In this document: in pieces, positions 15,649 through 24,017 of the stretch
Numbering within the stretch: the first letter of the stretch is position 1
Layout of the letters: each line of letters opens with the position of its first letter
Assembly: GCA_934539245.1 (NCBI GenBank)
Contig: CAKTCK010000007.1
Location: forward strand, 1-64,000
Origin: an uncultured Faecalibacterium sp.
GTDB lineage: Bacteria > Bacillota > Clostridia > Oscillospirales > Ruminococcaceae
Direction of reading: 5' to 3'
DNA: 64,000 nt
Program-made: the position numbers and the translations under genes
Notes under the pieces: generated by a model
Database searches by the model: none
The model's input: only the letters and a program-made list of their open reading frames with translations
What the model was told of the DNA's origin: nothing

Positions 15649-17835
15649 ATGAGCATTAAAATTGCACTGGCCGGCAACCCGAACTGCGGCAAAACGACCC
15701 TGTTCAATAACCTGACCGGCTCCAACCAGTACGTGGGCAACTGGCCCGGCGTGACCGTGGAAAAAAAGGAAGGCAAACTCAAGGGCGACAAGGACGTGAT
15801 CATTCAGGATCTGCCCGGCATCTACTCGCTGTCCCCCTACACGCTGGAAGAGGTGGTCTCCCGTACTTACCTTGTAAAGGAGAAGCCCGATGCCATCCTG
15901 AACATCATCGACGGCACCAACATCGAGCGCAACCTCTACCTGACCACCCAGCTGATCGAGCTGGGCATCCCGGTGGTGATGGCTGTGAACATGATCGATC
16001 TGGTGCGCAAGAACGGTGACACCATCGACCTGAAGAAGCTGAGCGCAGAGCTGGGCTGTCAGGCAGTGGAGATCAGCGCCCTGAAGGGCGAGGGCACCGA
16101 GGCCGCCGCAAAGGCTGCGGTGGCCGCCGCCAAGGCCGCCAAGACCGGCGAGCTGCCCCATGTGTTCACCGGCAGTGTGGAGCACGCCATTGCCCACATT
16201 GAGGAGAGCATTCAGGGCAAGGTGGACGACCGCTTCCTGCGCTGGTACGCCGTCAAGCTGTTCGAGCGGGACGAGAAGGTGCTGGCAGAGCTGAAGCTCG
16301 ATAAGGCACTGGTGGACCACATCGACGAGCACATCCGGGACTGCGAAACCGAGATGGACGACGATGCCGAGAGCATCATCACCAACCAGCGCTACGCCTA
16401 CATCAACACCGTGGTGCACAAGGCAGTCAAGAAGAAGGCCCGCGTGGAGCACCTGACCGTTTCCGATAAGATCGACCGGATCGTTACCAACCGTGTGCTG
16501 GCACTGCCCATCTTTGCAGTGGTGATGTACCTGATGTACTCCCTGTCCATGGGCACCTCCATCGCGGACGGCGGCTGGGCCATCGGCACCTTTGCCACCG
16601 AATGGACCAACGATGTCCTGTTCGGTGAGATCGTTCCCAATGCGCTGGGCGGCTTTTTGGAGAGCATCGGCGTGGCGGGCTGGCTGTACGGCCTGATCAT
16701 GGACGGCATCGTGGCCGGTGTGGGCGCGGTGCTGGGCTTTGTGCCCCAGATGCTGGTGCTGTTCTTCCTGCTGTCCATTCTGGAGGATGTGGGCTATATG
16801 TCCCGCGTGGCCTTTATCATGGACCGTATCTTCCGCAAGTTCGGCCTTTCCGGCAAGAGCTTCATCCCGGTGCTGGTGGGCACCGGCTGCGGCGTGCCGG
16901 GCGTTATGGCAAGCCGTACCATCGAGAACGAGCGTGACCGCCGCATGACCATCATGACCACCTGCTTCATCCCCTGCGGCGCAAAGATGCCCATCATCGG
17001 CCTGATCGCCGGTGCACTGTTCGGCGGCTCCTCGCTGGTGGCAGTGTCTGCCTACTTCATCGGTATGGCAGCCATCATCTGCTCCGGCATCATGCTGAAA
17101 AAGACCAAGGCCTTTGCGGGCGACCCGGCACCCTTCGTCATGGAGCTGCCCGCCTACCATGTGCCCGCATGGGGCAACGTGCTGCGGGCAACCTGGGAGC
17201 GCGGCTGGTCCTTCATCAAGCGCGCAGGCTCTGTGATTTTGCTCTCCACCGTCATCCTGTGGTTCGCACAGGGCTTCGGCTTTGAGAACGGTGCCTTTGG
17301 CATGATCGAGGATCAGGACAACTCCATCCTCGCCATCGTCGCCACCAAGGTCGCATGGATCTTTGCACCTCTGGGCTTCGGCAACTGGAAGGCCACTGTG
17401 GCAAGCGTTACCGGCCTGATCGCCAAGGAGAACGTGGTGGGCACCTTCGGTGTGCTGTACCACTTCGGCGGCGAGCTTTCCGATAACGGCGACGAGATCT
17501 GGGCATTGGTTGCACAGGACTACACCGCCCTGTCTGCTTACGCCTTCATGATCTTCAACCTGCTGTGCGCCCCCTGCTTTGCCGCAATGGGTGCCATCAA
17601 GCGCGAGATGAACAACGGCAAGTGGACGGCCTTTGCCATCGGCTATATGTGCGCACTGGCCTACTGCGCAGCGCTGGTGGTGTATCAGCTGGGCGGCCTT
17701 ATCACCGGCGAGGTGCACTTCGGCCTGTTCACCGTGGTGGCAATTGTGGTGCTGGCAGCGTTCATCTACCTGCTGGTGCGTCCCAATAAGTATGCGGGTA
17801 ACAACGAAGTCAAGATCGACGTGACCAAGATCTGA
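15649..17835 (+). CDS. feoB: Ferrous iron transporter FeoB
   Basis: Inner-membrane Fe(II) importer of 728 residues. The N-terminal G domain has G1 GNPNCGKTTLFN (about 8-19), G2 region VGNWPGVTVEKKEG, G3 DLPGIYSL and G4 NMID. A helical region (about 170-270) follows, then the membrane part with two Gate motifs, the second around CFIPCGAKMPI with its Cys pair, and PCFAAMGAIKREM near the C terminus. It ends with a short tail and is followed by its Cys-rich partner gene. GGAGG is upstream of ATG. Confidence 0.97.
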   Translation: MSIKIALAGNPNCGKTTLFNNLTGSNQYVGNWPGVTVEKKEGKLKGDKDVIIQDLPGIYSLSPYTLEEVVSRTYLVKEKPDAILNIIDGTNIERNLYLTTQLIELGIPVVMAVNMIDLVRKNGDTIDLKKLSAELGCQAVEISALKGEGTEAAAKAAVAAAKAAKTGELPHVFTGSVEHAIAHIEESIQGKVDDRFLRWYAVKLFERDEKVLAELKLDKALVDHIDEHIRDCETEMDDDAESIITNQRYAYINTVVHKAVKKKARVEHLTVSDKIDRIVTNRVLALPIFAVVMYLMYSLSMGTSIADGGWAIGTFATEWTNDVLFGEIVPNALGGFLESIGVAGWLYGLIMDGIVAGVGAVLGFVPQMLVLFFLLSILEDVGYMSRVAFIMDRIFRKFGLSGKSFIPVLVGTGCGVPGVMASRTIENERDRRMTIMTTCFIPCGAKMPIIGLIAGALFGGSSLVAVSAYFIGMAAIICSGIMLKKTKAFAGDPAPFVMELPAYHVPAWGNVLRATWERGWSFIKRAGSVILLSTVILWFAQGFGFENGAFGMIEDQDNSILAIVATKVAWIFAPLGFGNWKATVASVTGLIAKENVVGTFGVLYHFGGELSDNGDEIWALVAQDYTALSAYAFMIFNLLCAPCFAAMGAIKREMNNGKWTAFAIGYMCALAYCAALVVYQLGGLITGEVHFGLFTVVAIVVLAAFIYLLVRPNKYAGNNEVKIDVTKI

Positions 17836-17871
17836 TCAAACCGCATGACATTGTGAAAGGGTGTGTTTTGT

Positions 17872-18054
17872 ATGATGGAATTCCTCGCTGCAAATTTTAA
17901 TCTGCCCACGATCATTGTGGCAGTCATCGTGTTTGGCGGTGTGGGCTGGATCACATGGCACTCCCACAAGCATGGCGGCGGCTGCAGTGGGTGCAGCGGC
18001 TGTGGCGAAGGCGGCTGTAATGGCAGCTGCAGCGGTTGCAGCGGCTGCCACTGA
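17872..18054 (+). CDS. FeoB-associated Cys-rich membrane peptide
   Basis: A 60-residue peptide: one membrane segment (about 9-28), a His pair (WHSHKHGGG) and a tail of Cys repeats (CSGCSGC, CNGSC, CSGCSGCH), eight Cys in all. This matches the FeoB-associated Cys-rich membrane protein family found just after feoB. It probably sits beside FeoB and binds iron at the cytosolic face. The ATG at 17872 follows GAAAGG; an in-frame GTG nine bases earlier is less likely. It is the last gene of the feo operon, before a terminator. Confidence 0.9.
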   Translation: MMEFLAANFNLPTIIVAVIVFGGVGWITWHSHKHGGGCSGCSGCGEGGCNGSCSGCSGCH

Positions 18055-18081
18055 GCATTGAACTAAGCATTGAACCGCAAT

Positions 18082-18118
18082 GAGCGCGGGCTGAAACTCT
18101 CGGCTCGCGCTCTTTTTT
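18082..18118 (+). terminator. Terminator of the feo operon
   Basis: GAGCGCG(G)GC pairs with GC(T)CGCGCTC, followed by TTTTTT. Confidence 0.87.
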
Positions 18119-18130
18119 AGTTAAAACAAA

Positions 18131-18146
18131 GTTAGCTTGTGATAAC
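18131..18146. promoter_or_regulatory. Palindromic operator GTTA-N8-TAAC (site 3) before the DtxR-like gene
   Basis: GTTAGCTTGTGATAAC, in the 68-base gap between the feo terminator and the regulator. It may overlap a weak -10 (GATAAC). This suggests the regulator and the ABC exporter genes join the same regulon or are autoregulated. Confidence 0.55.
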
Positions 18147-18186
18147 ACCGGGCAGACCCCGGCGCGTAAAAAGGAGAGTGACCGGT

Positions 18187-18576
18187 ATGCAGCTGACCGC
18201 AGCGCATCTGCGCTATCTGCTGGCCATCTACGAGGTAAGCCGCACCCATCTGGACATCAGCTCCCGCAGCATTGCGGAAAAGCTGGGGGTGACAAAGCCC
18301 TCGGTGGTGCGCATTCTGAACCTGCTCATGGAGCAGGGTATGATCGTAAAGGAGTACTACGGTAAAATTTACCTGACCGACCGCGGCATCTGGGTGGCAA
18401 AGCGGGTGCAGCAGGAGCTGGACGCCATTCTGGCGCACTTCCCGCCGGTGAGCGGGGAGCTGACCAGCGAGGAGCAGTGGAACGCCGCCCTTGCTATGAC
18501 CAGCGCCCTGCCCCAGCGCCTTTTCACCGCCGACTATGAGCGGATGGTGGAGGAGGAAGAGGAGAAACACCCATGA
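18187..18576 (+). CDS. DtxR/MntR-like transcriptional regulator, short and degenerate
   Basis: A 129-residue protein whose N-terminal 60 residues are a DtxR-type winged helix (AHLRYLLAIYEVSRTH...SRSIAEKLGVTKPSVVRILNLLMEQGMI) followed by YYGKIYLTDRGIWVAKRV. The dimerisation part is short, and the usual metal ligands are missing: the normal His after the wing and the Cys/Glu-x-x-His pair are replaced by QQELDAIL and NAALAMTSALPQ. It may sense metal differently or not at all. The start follows GGAGAG; the stop overlaps the start of the ABC gene (ATGA), showing tight coupling. Confidence 0.8.
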   Translation: MQLTAAHLRYLLAIYEVSRTHLDISSRSIAEKLGVTKPSVVRILNLLMEQGMIVKEYYGKIYLTDRGIWVAKRVQQELDAILAHFPPVSGELTSEEQWNAALAMTSALPQRLFTADYERMVEEEEEKHP

Positions 18577-20303
18577 TAAACAAAAAACTGCTGTCCTTCG
18601 ACAGGGCGGCACTGCGCTATGTGGGAGCAAACGTGGCGTTCCAGTGGCTGGGGCTGGTGTGTAATATCATCTTTGTCCGGGCGGTCGCCCGGCTGGTAGG
18701 GGCGGCCTTTGCGGGCAGCCTGACTACTGCCGCGCTGCGGCAGAATATCCTGCTTTGCCTTGGCACCGTGCCGCTGCGCTTTGCCTTTACTATGCTGGCT
18801 TCCGGCATGAGCGATCAGGCCTCGCGGGACGTCAAGCGCACCCTGCGCAGCAAGATCTATGAAAAGCTCACCCGCCTTGGCCCCGGCTATACCGCCACGG
18901 TGGCCACCAGCGAGGTGGTCATGCTGGCAAGCGAGGGCGTGGAGCAGATCGACACCTACTTTGCAAAATATCTGCCGCAGCTGTTCTACAGCCTGCTGGC
19001 ACCCGTCACCCTGTTTGCGCTGCTGGTGGGGGTGCACGCGCGGTCGGCGGTCATTCTGCTGTGCTGCGTGCCGCTGATCCCTATGTCCATCGTGGCGGTG
19101 CAGAAGTTTGCCAAAAAGCTGCTGGCCAGCTATTGGAGCGAGTACACCACGCTGGGCGACAGCTTTCTGGAGAACATTCAGGGGCTGACCACCCTGAAAA
19201 TCTATCAGGCCGACGGCTGGAAGCACGCGCAGATGAACGCCGAGGCCGAGCGCTTCCGCAAGATCACCATGCGGGTGCTGACCATGCAGCTGAACTCGGT
19301 GACCCTGATGGACCTGATGGCCTACGGCGGTGCGGGGCTGGGCATCATCAGCGCCGTGGCAGCCTTTGCGGCGGGACAGCTGGAACTGACCGCTACCCTG
19401 ACCATTTTGCTGCTGGCGGCAGACTTTTTCCTGCCGCTGCGGCTGCTGGGCAGCTACTTCCACATTGCCATGAACGGTGCGGCTTCGGCAGAGAAAATTT
19501 TCCGGCTGCTGGCAGCCGAGGAACCGCAGGACGGCGTGCAGAATGCCCCGGCGGACACCACGCTGGCGCTGGAAAAAGTGACCTTTGGCTACGAGGAAGG
19601 CCGCACCGTGCTGAAAGACGTATCCTTTACCGTGCCGCAGGGCAGCTTTGTCTCGCTGGTGGGTGCTTCCGGCAGCGGCAAAAGCACCATTGCCGCTCTG
19701 CTGGCGGGGCGCTGCACCGGGTATACCGGCCGGGTGACCATGGGCGGCGTGCCGGTACAGCAGCTGCAGCAGGCTGCGCGGCAGCGCACGCTGACTGTTG
19801 TGCCCCATGATTCCACCATTTTCAAGGGTACGGTGGAAAACAACCTGCGCATGGCAAAGCCTCAGGCTGCGGAGAGCGAGCTTTGGGCGGCGCTGGAAGA
19901 GGTGAACCTTGCAGACTTCTGCCGCAGCCAGAACGGCCTGCAGACCGCCGTGCACGAGGGCGGAAGCAACCTTTCCGGCGGGCAGCGGCAGCGCCTTGCC
20001 ATGGCGCGCGCCCTGCTGCACGATACCCCCATCTACCTCTTCGATGAAGCTACCTCCAATGTGGACGCCGAGAGCGAAAACGACATCATGGCAGCCATCC
20101 GGGGTCTGGCGGGGAAAAAGACGGTGATTTTGATCTCCCACCGGCTGGCAAACGTGGTGGACAGCGACTGCATCTATGTGCTGGAAAACGGCAGCATTGC
20201 CGAGCACGGCACCCACCCACAGCTGTTGGCGCAGGGGGGCGCTTACTGCCGCCTGTACACTGCCCAGAAGCAGCTGGAGACCCTTGCAAAGGAGGATGCC
20301 TGA
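18573..20303 (+). CDS. ABC exporter half-transporter, CydD-like
   Basis: A 576-residue fused protein: six-helix exporter membrane domain (about 1-310), then an ATPase with Walker A VGASGSGKSTIA, signature LSGGQRQRLAMARALL, Walker B IYLFDEATSN and the H-loop SHRLAN. The GDSFLENIQGLTTLKIYQADGWK stretch resembles CydD and related heterodimeric exporters. It overlaps both the regulator upstream and the second half-transporter downstream. Coupling to a DtxR-like regulator beside feo suggests a role in metal, heme or siderophore handling, but CydDC-type thiol export is equally possible. Confidence 0.85.
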   Translation: MINKKLLSFDRAALRYVGANVAFQWLGLVCNIIFVRAVARLVGAAFAGSLTTAALRQNILLCLGTVPLRFAFTMLASGMSDQASRDVKRTLRSKIYEKLTRLGPGYTATVATSEVVMLASEGVEQIDTYFAKYLPQLFYSLLAPVTLFALLVGVHARSAVILLCCVPLIPMSIVAVQKFAKKLLASYWSEYTTLGDSFLENIQGLTTLKIYQADGWKHAQMNAEAERFRKITMRVLTMQLNSVTLMDLMAYGGAGLGIISAVAAFAAGQLELTATLTILLLAADFFLPLRLLGSYFHIAMNGAASAEKIFRLLAAEEPQDGVQNAPADTTLALEKVTFGYEEGRTVLKDVSFTVPQGSFVSLVGASGSGKSTIAALLAGRCTGYTGRVTMGGVPVQQLQQAARQRTLTVVPHDSTIFKGTVENNLRMAKPQAAESELWAALEEVNLADFCRSQNGLQTAVHEGGSNLSGGQRQRLAMARALLHDTPIYLFDEATSNVDAESENDIMAAIRGLAGKKTVILISHRLANVVDSDCIYVLENGSIAEHGTHPQLLAQGGAYCRLYTAQKQLETLAKEDA

Positions 20304-21976
20304 TGCATAAAACAACGAACCATCGCACCAACGCCGCCATTGTGGCGCGGCTGATCGTGCTGGTAAAGCCCATGCTGCCCATCATGCTGGCAGCCATCGT
20401 TATGGGTGTGGCGGGGCATTTCTGCGCCACCTTCATCACCATTTTCGGCGGCTTTGCCATCCTGACCGCTGCCGGGCTGCAAAGCCCGCTGCCCACGGTG
20501 GGCACGGCCTTCGGGTGCATTCTGGTGTTCGCCCTGCTGCGCGGCGTGCTGCGCTATGCGGAGCAGGCCTCCAACCACTATATCGCCTTCCGGCTGCTGG
20601 CGCTCATCCGGGATAAGGTGTTCGGCGCGCTGCGCCGCCTGACCCCCGCAAAGCTGGAGGGACGCGACCGGGGCGATTTGATCTCCCTCATCACCGCCGA
20701 CATCGAGGCGCTGGAAGTGTTCTACGCCCACACCATCTCGCCGGTGTGCATCGCCGTGCTCTGGGCGGCGGGCATCACCGCCTTTGTGGCGCACTGGCAC
20801 ATTCTGCCCGCGCTGGTGCTGCTGGCGGGGTATCTGCTGGTGGGCGCGGCGCTGCCGGTGTGGAGCGCAAAGCGCGGACAGGCCGTTGCCCGGGAATACC
20901 GGCAGGCGCTGGCGGATACCAACAGCTATGTGCTGGAAAGCCTGCGCGGCCTGCGGGACACCCTGCAGTATCAGGACACCGCCGCCCGGGCGGCAGGCAT
21001 CACCGCCCACAGCGAGGCGCTGGGCGCAAAGCAGACGGCGCTGAAGTACCGCGAGGGGCTTATTGTAGCCGTGACCAACACCCTGATCTTATTCACTACG
21101 CTGGCGGTGCTGGGCGTGAGCCTGTGGCTGTACCAGAGCGGTGCGCTGGCGGCGCAGGGGGTGCTGGTGTGCACCCTGACCGCCCTGAGCTCCTTCGGGC
21201 CGGTGGTGGCGCTGGCGAACCTTGGCGCAGGGCTGACGCAGGTATTTGCCAGCGCAGACCGCGTGCTGGCGCTGCTGGACGAAGCACCGGTGACCCCTGA
21301 GGTGACCGACGGCGAAAACACCCCCTTTGCGGGGGCCGAGGTGCGCGGCGTTAGCTTTGGCTACGCGGGGGAGCAGGTGCTGCGGGAGATCAGCCTGACC
21401 ATCCCGAAAAAAAAGATCGTGGGCATCACCGGGCGCTCCGGCAGCGGCAAAAGCACCCTGCTGCGGCTGCTGATGCGCTTCTGGGACGTGCAGACCGGCA
21501 GCATCCGGTTCGGCGCAGAGGATATCCGGCGGGTGAACACCGCCGCCCTGCGTGCGCAGGAAAGCCTTGTGACCCAGGAGACCGAGCTGTTTGCGGACAC
21601 CATCGGCAACAACATCCGCATCGCAAAGCGCGATGCCACACAGGAAGAGGTGGAGGCTGCCTGCAAAAAGGCTGCGCTGGATGACTTTATCCGCGGCCTG
21701 CCCAAGGGCTACGACACCCCTGTGGGCGAGCTGGGCGGCACCCTTTCCGGCGGCGAGCGGCAGCGCATCGGCGTTGCGCGGGCGTTTTTGCACGATGCGC
21801 CTTTCCTGCTGCTGGACGAGCCCACCTCCAATCTGGACAGCCTGAACGAGGGCATCATCCTGCGCGCCGTCCGCGCCGAGTGCAAAGACCGCACGGTGCT
21901 GCTGGTGTCCCACCGCAAGTCCACCATGGCTGCGGCGGATGTCAGCTTCTCGGTAGAGAGCGGAAGAGTAAGTTAA
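20303..21976 (+). CDS. ABC exporter half-transporter, CydC-like
   Basis: A 557-residue partner of the preceding protein, starting at ATG within its TGA stop, with AAGGAGG upstream. The membrane domain covers about 1-310; the ATPase has Walker A ITGRSGSGKSTLLRLL, signature LSGGERQRIGVARAFL, Walker B LLLDEPTSNLDS and SHRKSTM. Together they should form a heterodimeric exporter. No substrate can be read from the sequence. The last gene of the unit, followed by a bidirectional terminator shared with the opp operon. Confidence 0.85.
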   Translation: MHKTTNHRTNAAIVARLIVLVKPMLPIMLAAIVMGVAGHFCATFITIFGGFAILTAAGLQSPLPTVGTAFGCILVFALLRGVLRYAEQASNHYIAFRLLALIRDKVFGALRRLTPAKLEGRDRGDLISLITADIEALEVFYAHTISPVCIAVLWAAGITAFVAHWHILPALVLLAGYLLVGAALPVWSAKRGQAVAREYRQALADTNSYVLESLRGLRDTLQYQDTAARAAGITAHSEALGAKQTALKYREGLIVAVTNTLILFTTLAVLGVSLWLYQSGALAAQGVLVCTLTALSSFGPVVALANLGAGLTQVFASADRVLALLDEAPVTPEVTDGENTPFAGAEVRGVSFGYAGEQVLREISLTIPKKKIVGITGRSGSGKSTLLRLLMRFWDVQTGSIRFGAEDIRRVNTAALRAQESLVTQETELFADTIGNNIRIAKRDATQEEVEAACKKAALDDFIRGLPKGYDTPVGELGGTLSGGERQRIGVARAFLHDAPFLLLDEPTSNLDSLNEGIILRAVRAECKDRTVLLVSHRKSTMAAADVSFSVESGRVS

Positions 21977-21984
21977 ACAAATGC

Positions 21985-22020
21985 AAAAACCGGACAGCCC
22001 GCGGGCTGCCCGGTTTTGTT
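21985..22020. terminator. Bidirectional terminator between ABC exporter and opp genes
   Basis: AAAACCGG-CAGCCCGCGGGCTG-CCGGTTTT palindrome with T-runs both ways. It shares the CCGGACAGCC arm with the terminators at 12.85 and 37.62 kb. Confidence 0.88.
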
Positions 22021-22023
22021 CTG

Positions 22024-22956
22024 TCAGTTCGTCCCGCTCTCCGCGAGCCACTGCTCCGCCTCGGCGTCATTGCACAGCACCCAATGGCGTGGGCGCAGCT
22101 CCCGCCACACGGGCGGCGCGGCGGTGTAATCGTGCATGGCGGGGTCGTACACCAGCAGCTGCTTCTCCCGCTCCCGGCGCGGGTCGGGCATGGGAATAGC
22201 AGAAAGCAGGCTGCGGGTGTAGGGATGCAGCGGGTGGATGACCAGCTCCTCGGCATCGGCAAGCTCCAGGATATTGCCCTTGCGGATGACGGCAATGCGG
22301 TCGGAAATATAGCGCATCACCGAAAGGTCGTGGGCGATGAACAGGTAGGTGATGCCGCGCTGCTTTTGCAGCTGGCGCAGCAGGTTGAGCACCTGCGCCC
22401 GGATGGACATATCCAGTGCACTGATAGGCTCGTCTGCCACGATGAACTCCGGCTCAACGATCAGCGCCCGGGCAATGCCGATGCGCTGGCGCTGCCCGCC
22501 GGAAAATTCGTGGGGGAAGCGGGAAGCAAACTCCGGCAGTAATCCTACGTCCAACAGCGCCTGCCGCACTTTTTCCTCCCGCTGCGCGGCGGAAAGCTCC
22601 GGGCGCACGTTCTGCAAGCCCTCGCCTACGATGTAACTCACCTTGGCGCGCTCGTTCAGGGAGGATTGCGGGTCCTGAAAGATCATCTGGATCTCCCGGG
22701 TGAGCTGCTTATCCAGTGTGCGGGAAATTTTGCCGTTGATGCGCTGGCCTTTGTATAAGATCTCGCCGCCGGTGGTGGGCAAAATGCGCAAAATGGCGCG
22801 GCCGATGGTGGTCTTGCCGGAGCCGCTCTCGCCCACAAGACCGAAGGTCTCGCCCTTGTAGATGGTAAAGCTGGCGTTCTGCACCGCAGGGTAGGCTTTG
22901 CGCCCGCTGCCGTAGGTCACCTGTAAATTTTTTACTTCCAGTAACGGCTCTGCCAT
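22024..22956 (-). CDS. oppF: Oligopeptide ABC transporter ATP-binding protein, OppF type
   Basis: A 310-residue ATPase of the Opp/Dpp family: Walker A VGESGSGKTTIGRAIL, Q-loop MIFQDPQSSLNE, signature FSGGQRQRIGIARAL, Walker B FIVADEPISALD, H-loop AHDLSV, and the C-terminal HPYTRSLLSAIPMPDP typical of the oligopeptide-type domain. The last gene of the minus-strand operon oppA-oppB-oppC-oppD-oppF. The tail after about 275 (RHWVLCNDAEAEQWLAESG) is less conserved. The exact peptide substrate is not known. Confidence 0.93.
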   Translation of the reverse strand: MAEPLLEVKNLQVTYGSGRKAYPAVQNASFTIYKGETFGLVGESGSGKTTIGRAILRILPTTGGEILYKGQRINGKISRTLDKQLTREIQMIFQDPQSSLNERAKVSYIVGEGLQNVRPELSAAQREEKVRQALLDVGLLPEFASRFPHEFSGGQRQRIGIARALIVEPEFIVADEPISALDMSIRAQVLNLLRQLQKQRGITYLFIAHDLSVMRYISDRIAVIRKGNILELADAEELVIHPLHPYTRSLLSAIPMPDPRREREKQLLVYDPAMHDYTAAPPVWRELRPRHWVLCNDAEAEQWLAESGTN

Positions 22957-22957
22957 A

Positions 22958-24007
22958 TCACAGCCCCTCCTTTTGCAGCTTTTTCACCGCAGCGGGCGGC
23001 TCGATGCGGGGCGCGCGGGGGTCCAGCAGCCATGTGCGCGCTTTGTGGGTGGGCGATGCCGCAAAGTAGGGCGGCCGCTTGACAAAATCGATTTTCAGCG
23101 CCTGCGGGTTGCGGGGCGCAAAGGCGTCGCCGCGGATCTCGGCAAACAGGTTGGGCGGCGTGCCCGGGATGCTGAACAGGTCCTCGCCCTTCACGCCCAT
23201 TTGCGGCATACTGGACAGCAGCGCCCAGGTGTAGGGGTGGCGGGGGTCGTAGTAGATCTCGTCCGCTGTGCCGATCTCCACGATGTCGCCCGCGTACATC
23301 ACCGCCACCCGGTCGGCAAGGTTTGCCACCACGCCAAGGTCGTGGGTAATCAGCACGATGGTCAGGTGGTACTTTGCCCGCATCTGCCGCAGCAGCTGCA
23401 AGATCTGCGCCTGAATGGTCACATCCAGCGCGGTGGTGGGCTCGTCGCAGAGCAGGATTTTCGGGTTGCAGGCCAGCGCAATGGCAATGACCACCCGCTG
23501 CCGCATGCCGCCGGAGAATTCGTGCGGGTACTGCTTATACCGCAGCGCGGGGTCGGAGATGCCCACGTCCCGCAGGTATTCCAGCGTCTTTTCCCGCGCA
23601 GCAGCGCCCTTTAAGCCCTGATGCAGGGTGACCGCCTCGGTAATCTGCTCGCCGATGGTCTTGAGCGGGTTCAGGCTGGTCATGGGGTCCTGCATCACCA
23701 TGGCAATCTCCCGCCCGCGGACGGCAAGCCACTCTTTTTCGGTTTTCAGCGCCGCAAGGTGCAGCGGGGCGCAGCCCGGGGTGGGGTAGTAGTCGATGCT
23801 GCCGTCGGTGATGCGGCCGTTGGCGTCTAAAAGGCCCATAAAGCTTTTGGTGAACACGCTTTTGCCGGAGCCGCTCTCGCCCACAAGGGCCAGCACCTCG
23901 CCCCGGTAAAGGTCCAGGTCTATCTCCCGGATGGCGTGCAGGGTGCGCCCGCGCAGCCCGAACCGAATCTGCAGCCCGCGCACCGAGAGGATGGGGTCTT
24001 GGGTCAT
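22958..24007 (-). CDS. oppD: Oligopeptide ABC transporter ATP-binding protein, OppD type
   Basis: A 349-residue ATPase with Walker A LVGESGSGKSVFTKSFMGLL, MVMQDPMTSLNPLKTIGEQI, signature FSGGMRQRVVIAIALA, Walker B ILLCDEPTTALDVT and the C-terminal HPYTWALLSSMPQ...FSIPGTPPNL that marks OppD/DppD. The middle has a longer insert than usual (YYPTPGCAPLHLAALKTEKEWLAVRG, about 80-105). One base separates its stop from the oppF start, so the two are translated together and form the two ATPase halves of one importer. Confidence 0.93.
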   Translation of the reverse strand: MTQDPILSVRGLQIRFGLRGRTLHAIREIDLDLYRGEVLALVGESGSGKSVFTKSFMGLLDANGRITDGSIDYYPTPGCAPLHLAALKTEKEWLAVRGREIAMVMQDPMTSLNPLKTIGEQITEAVTLHQGLKGAAAREKTLEYLRDVGISDPALRYKQYPHEFSGGMRQRVVIAIALACNPKILLCDEPTTALDVTIQAQILQLLRQMRAKYHLTIVLITHDLGVVANLADRVAVMYAGDIVEIGTADEIYYDPRHPYTWALLSSMPQMGVKGEDLFSIPGTPPNLFAEIRGDAFAPRNPQALKIDFVKRPPYFAASPTHKARTWLLDPRAPRIEPPAAVKKLQKEGL

Positions 24008-24017
24008 GGTTCCCTCC

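Noticed and set aside
15568-17718. Minus-strand frame of about 716 codons opposite feoB
   Set aside because: Shadow frame: composition is His/Gly/Asp-rich and no family is recognisable, while feoB on the plus strand is complete.
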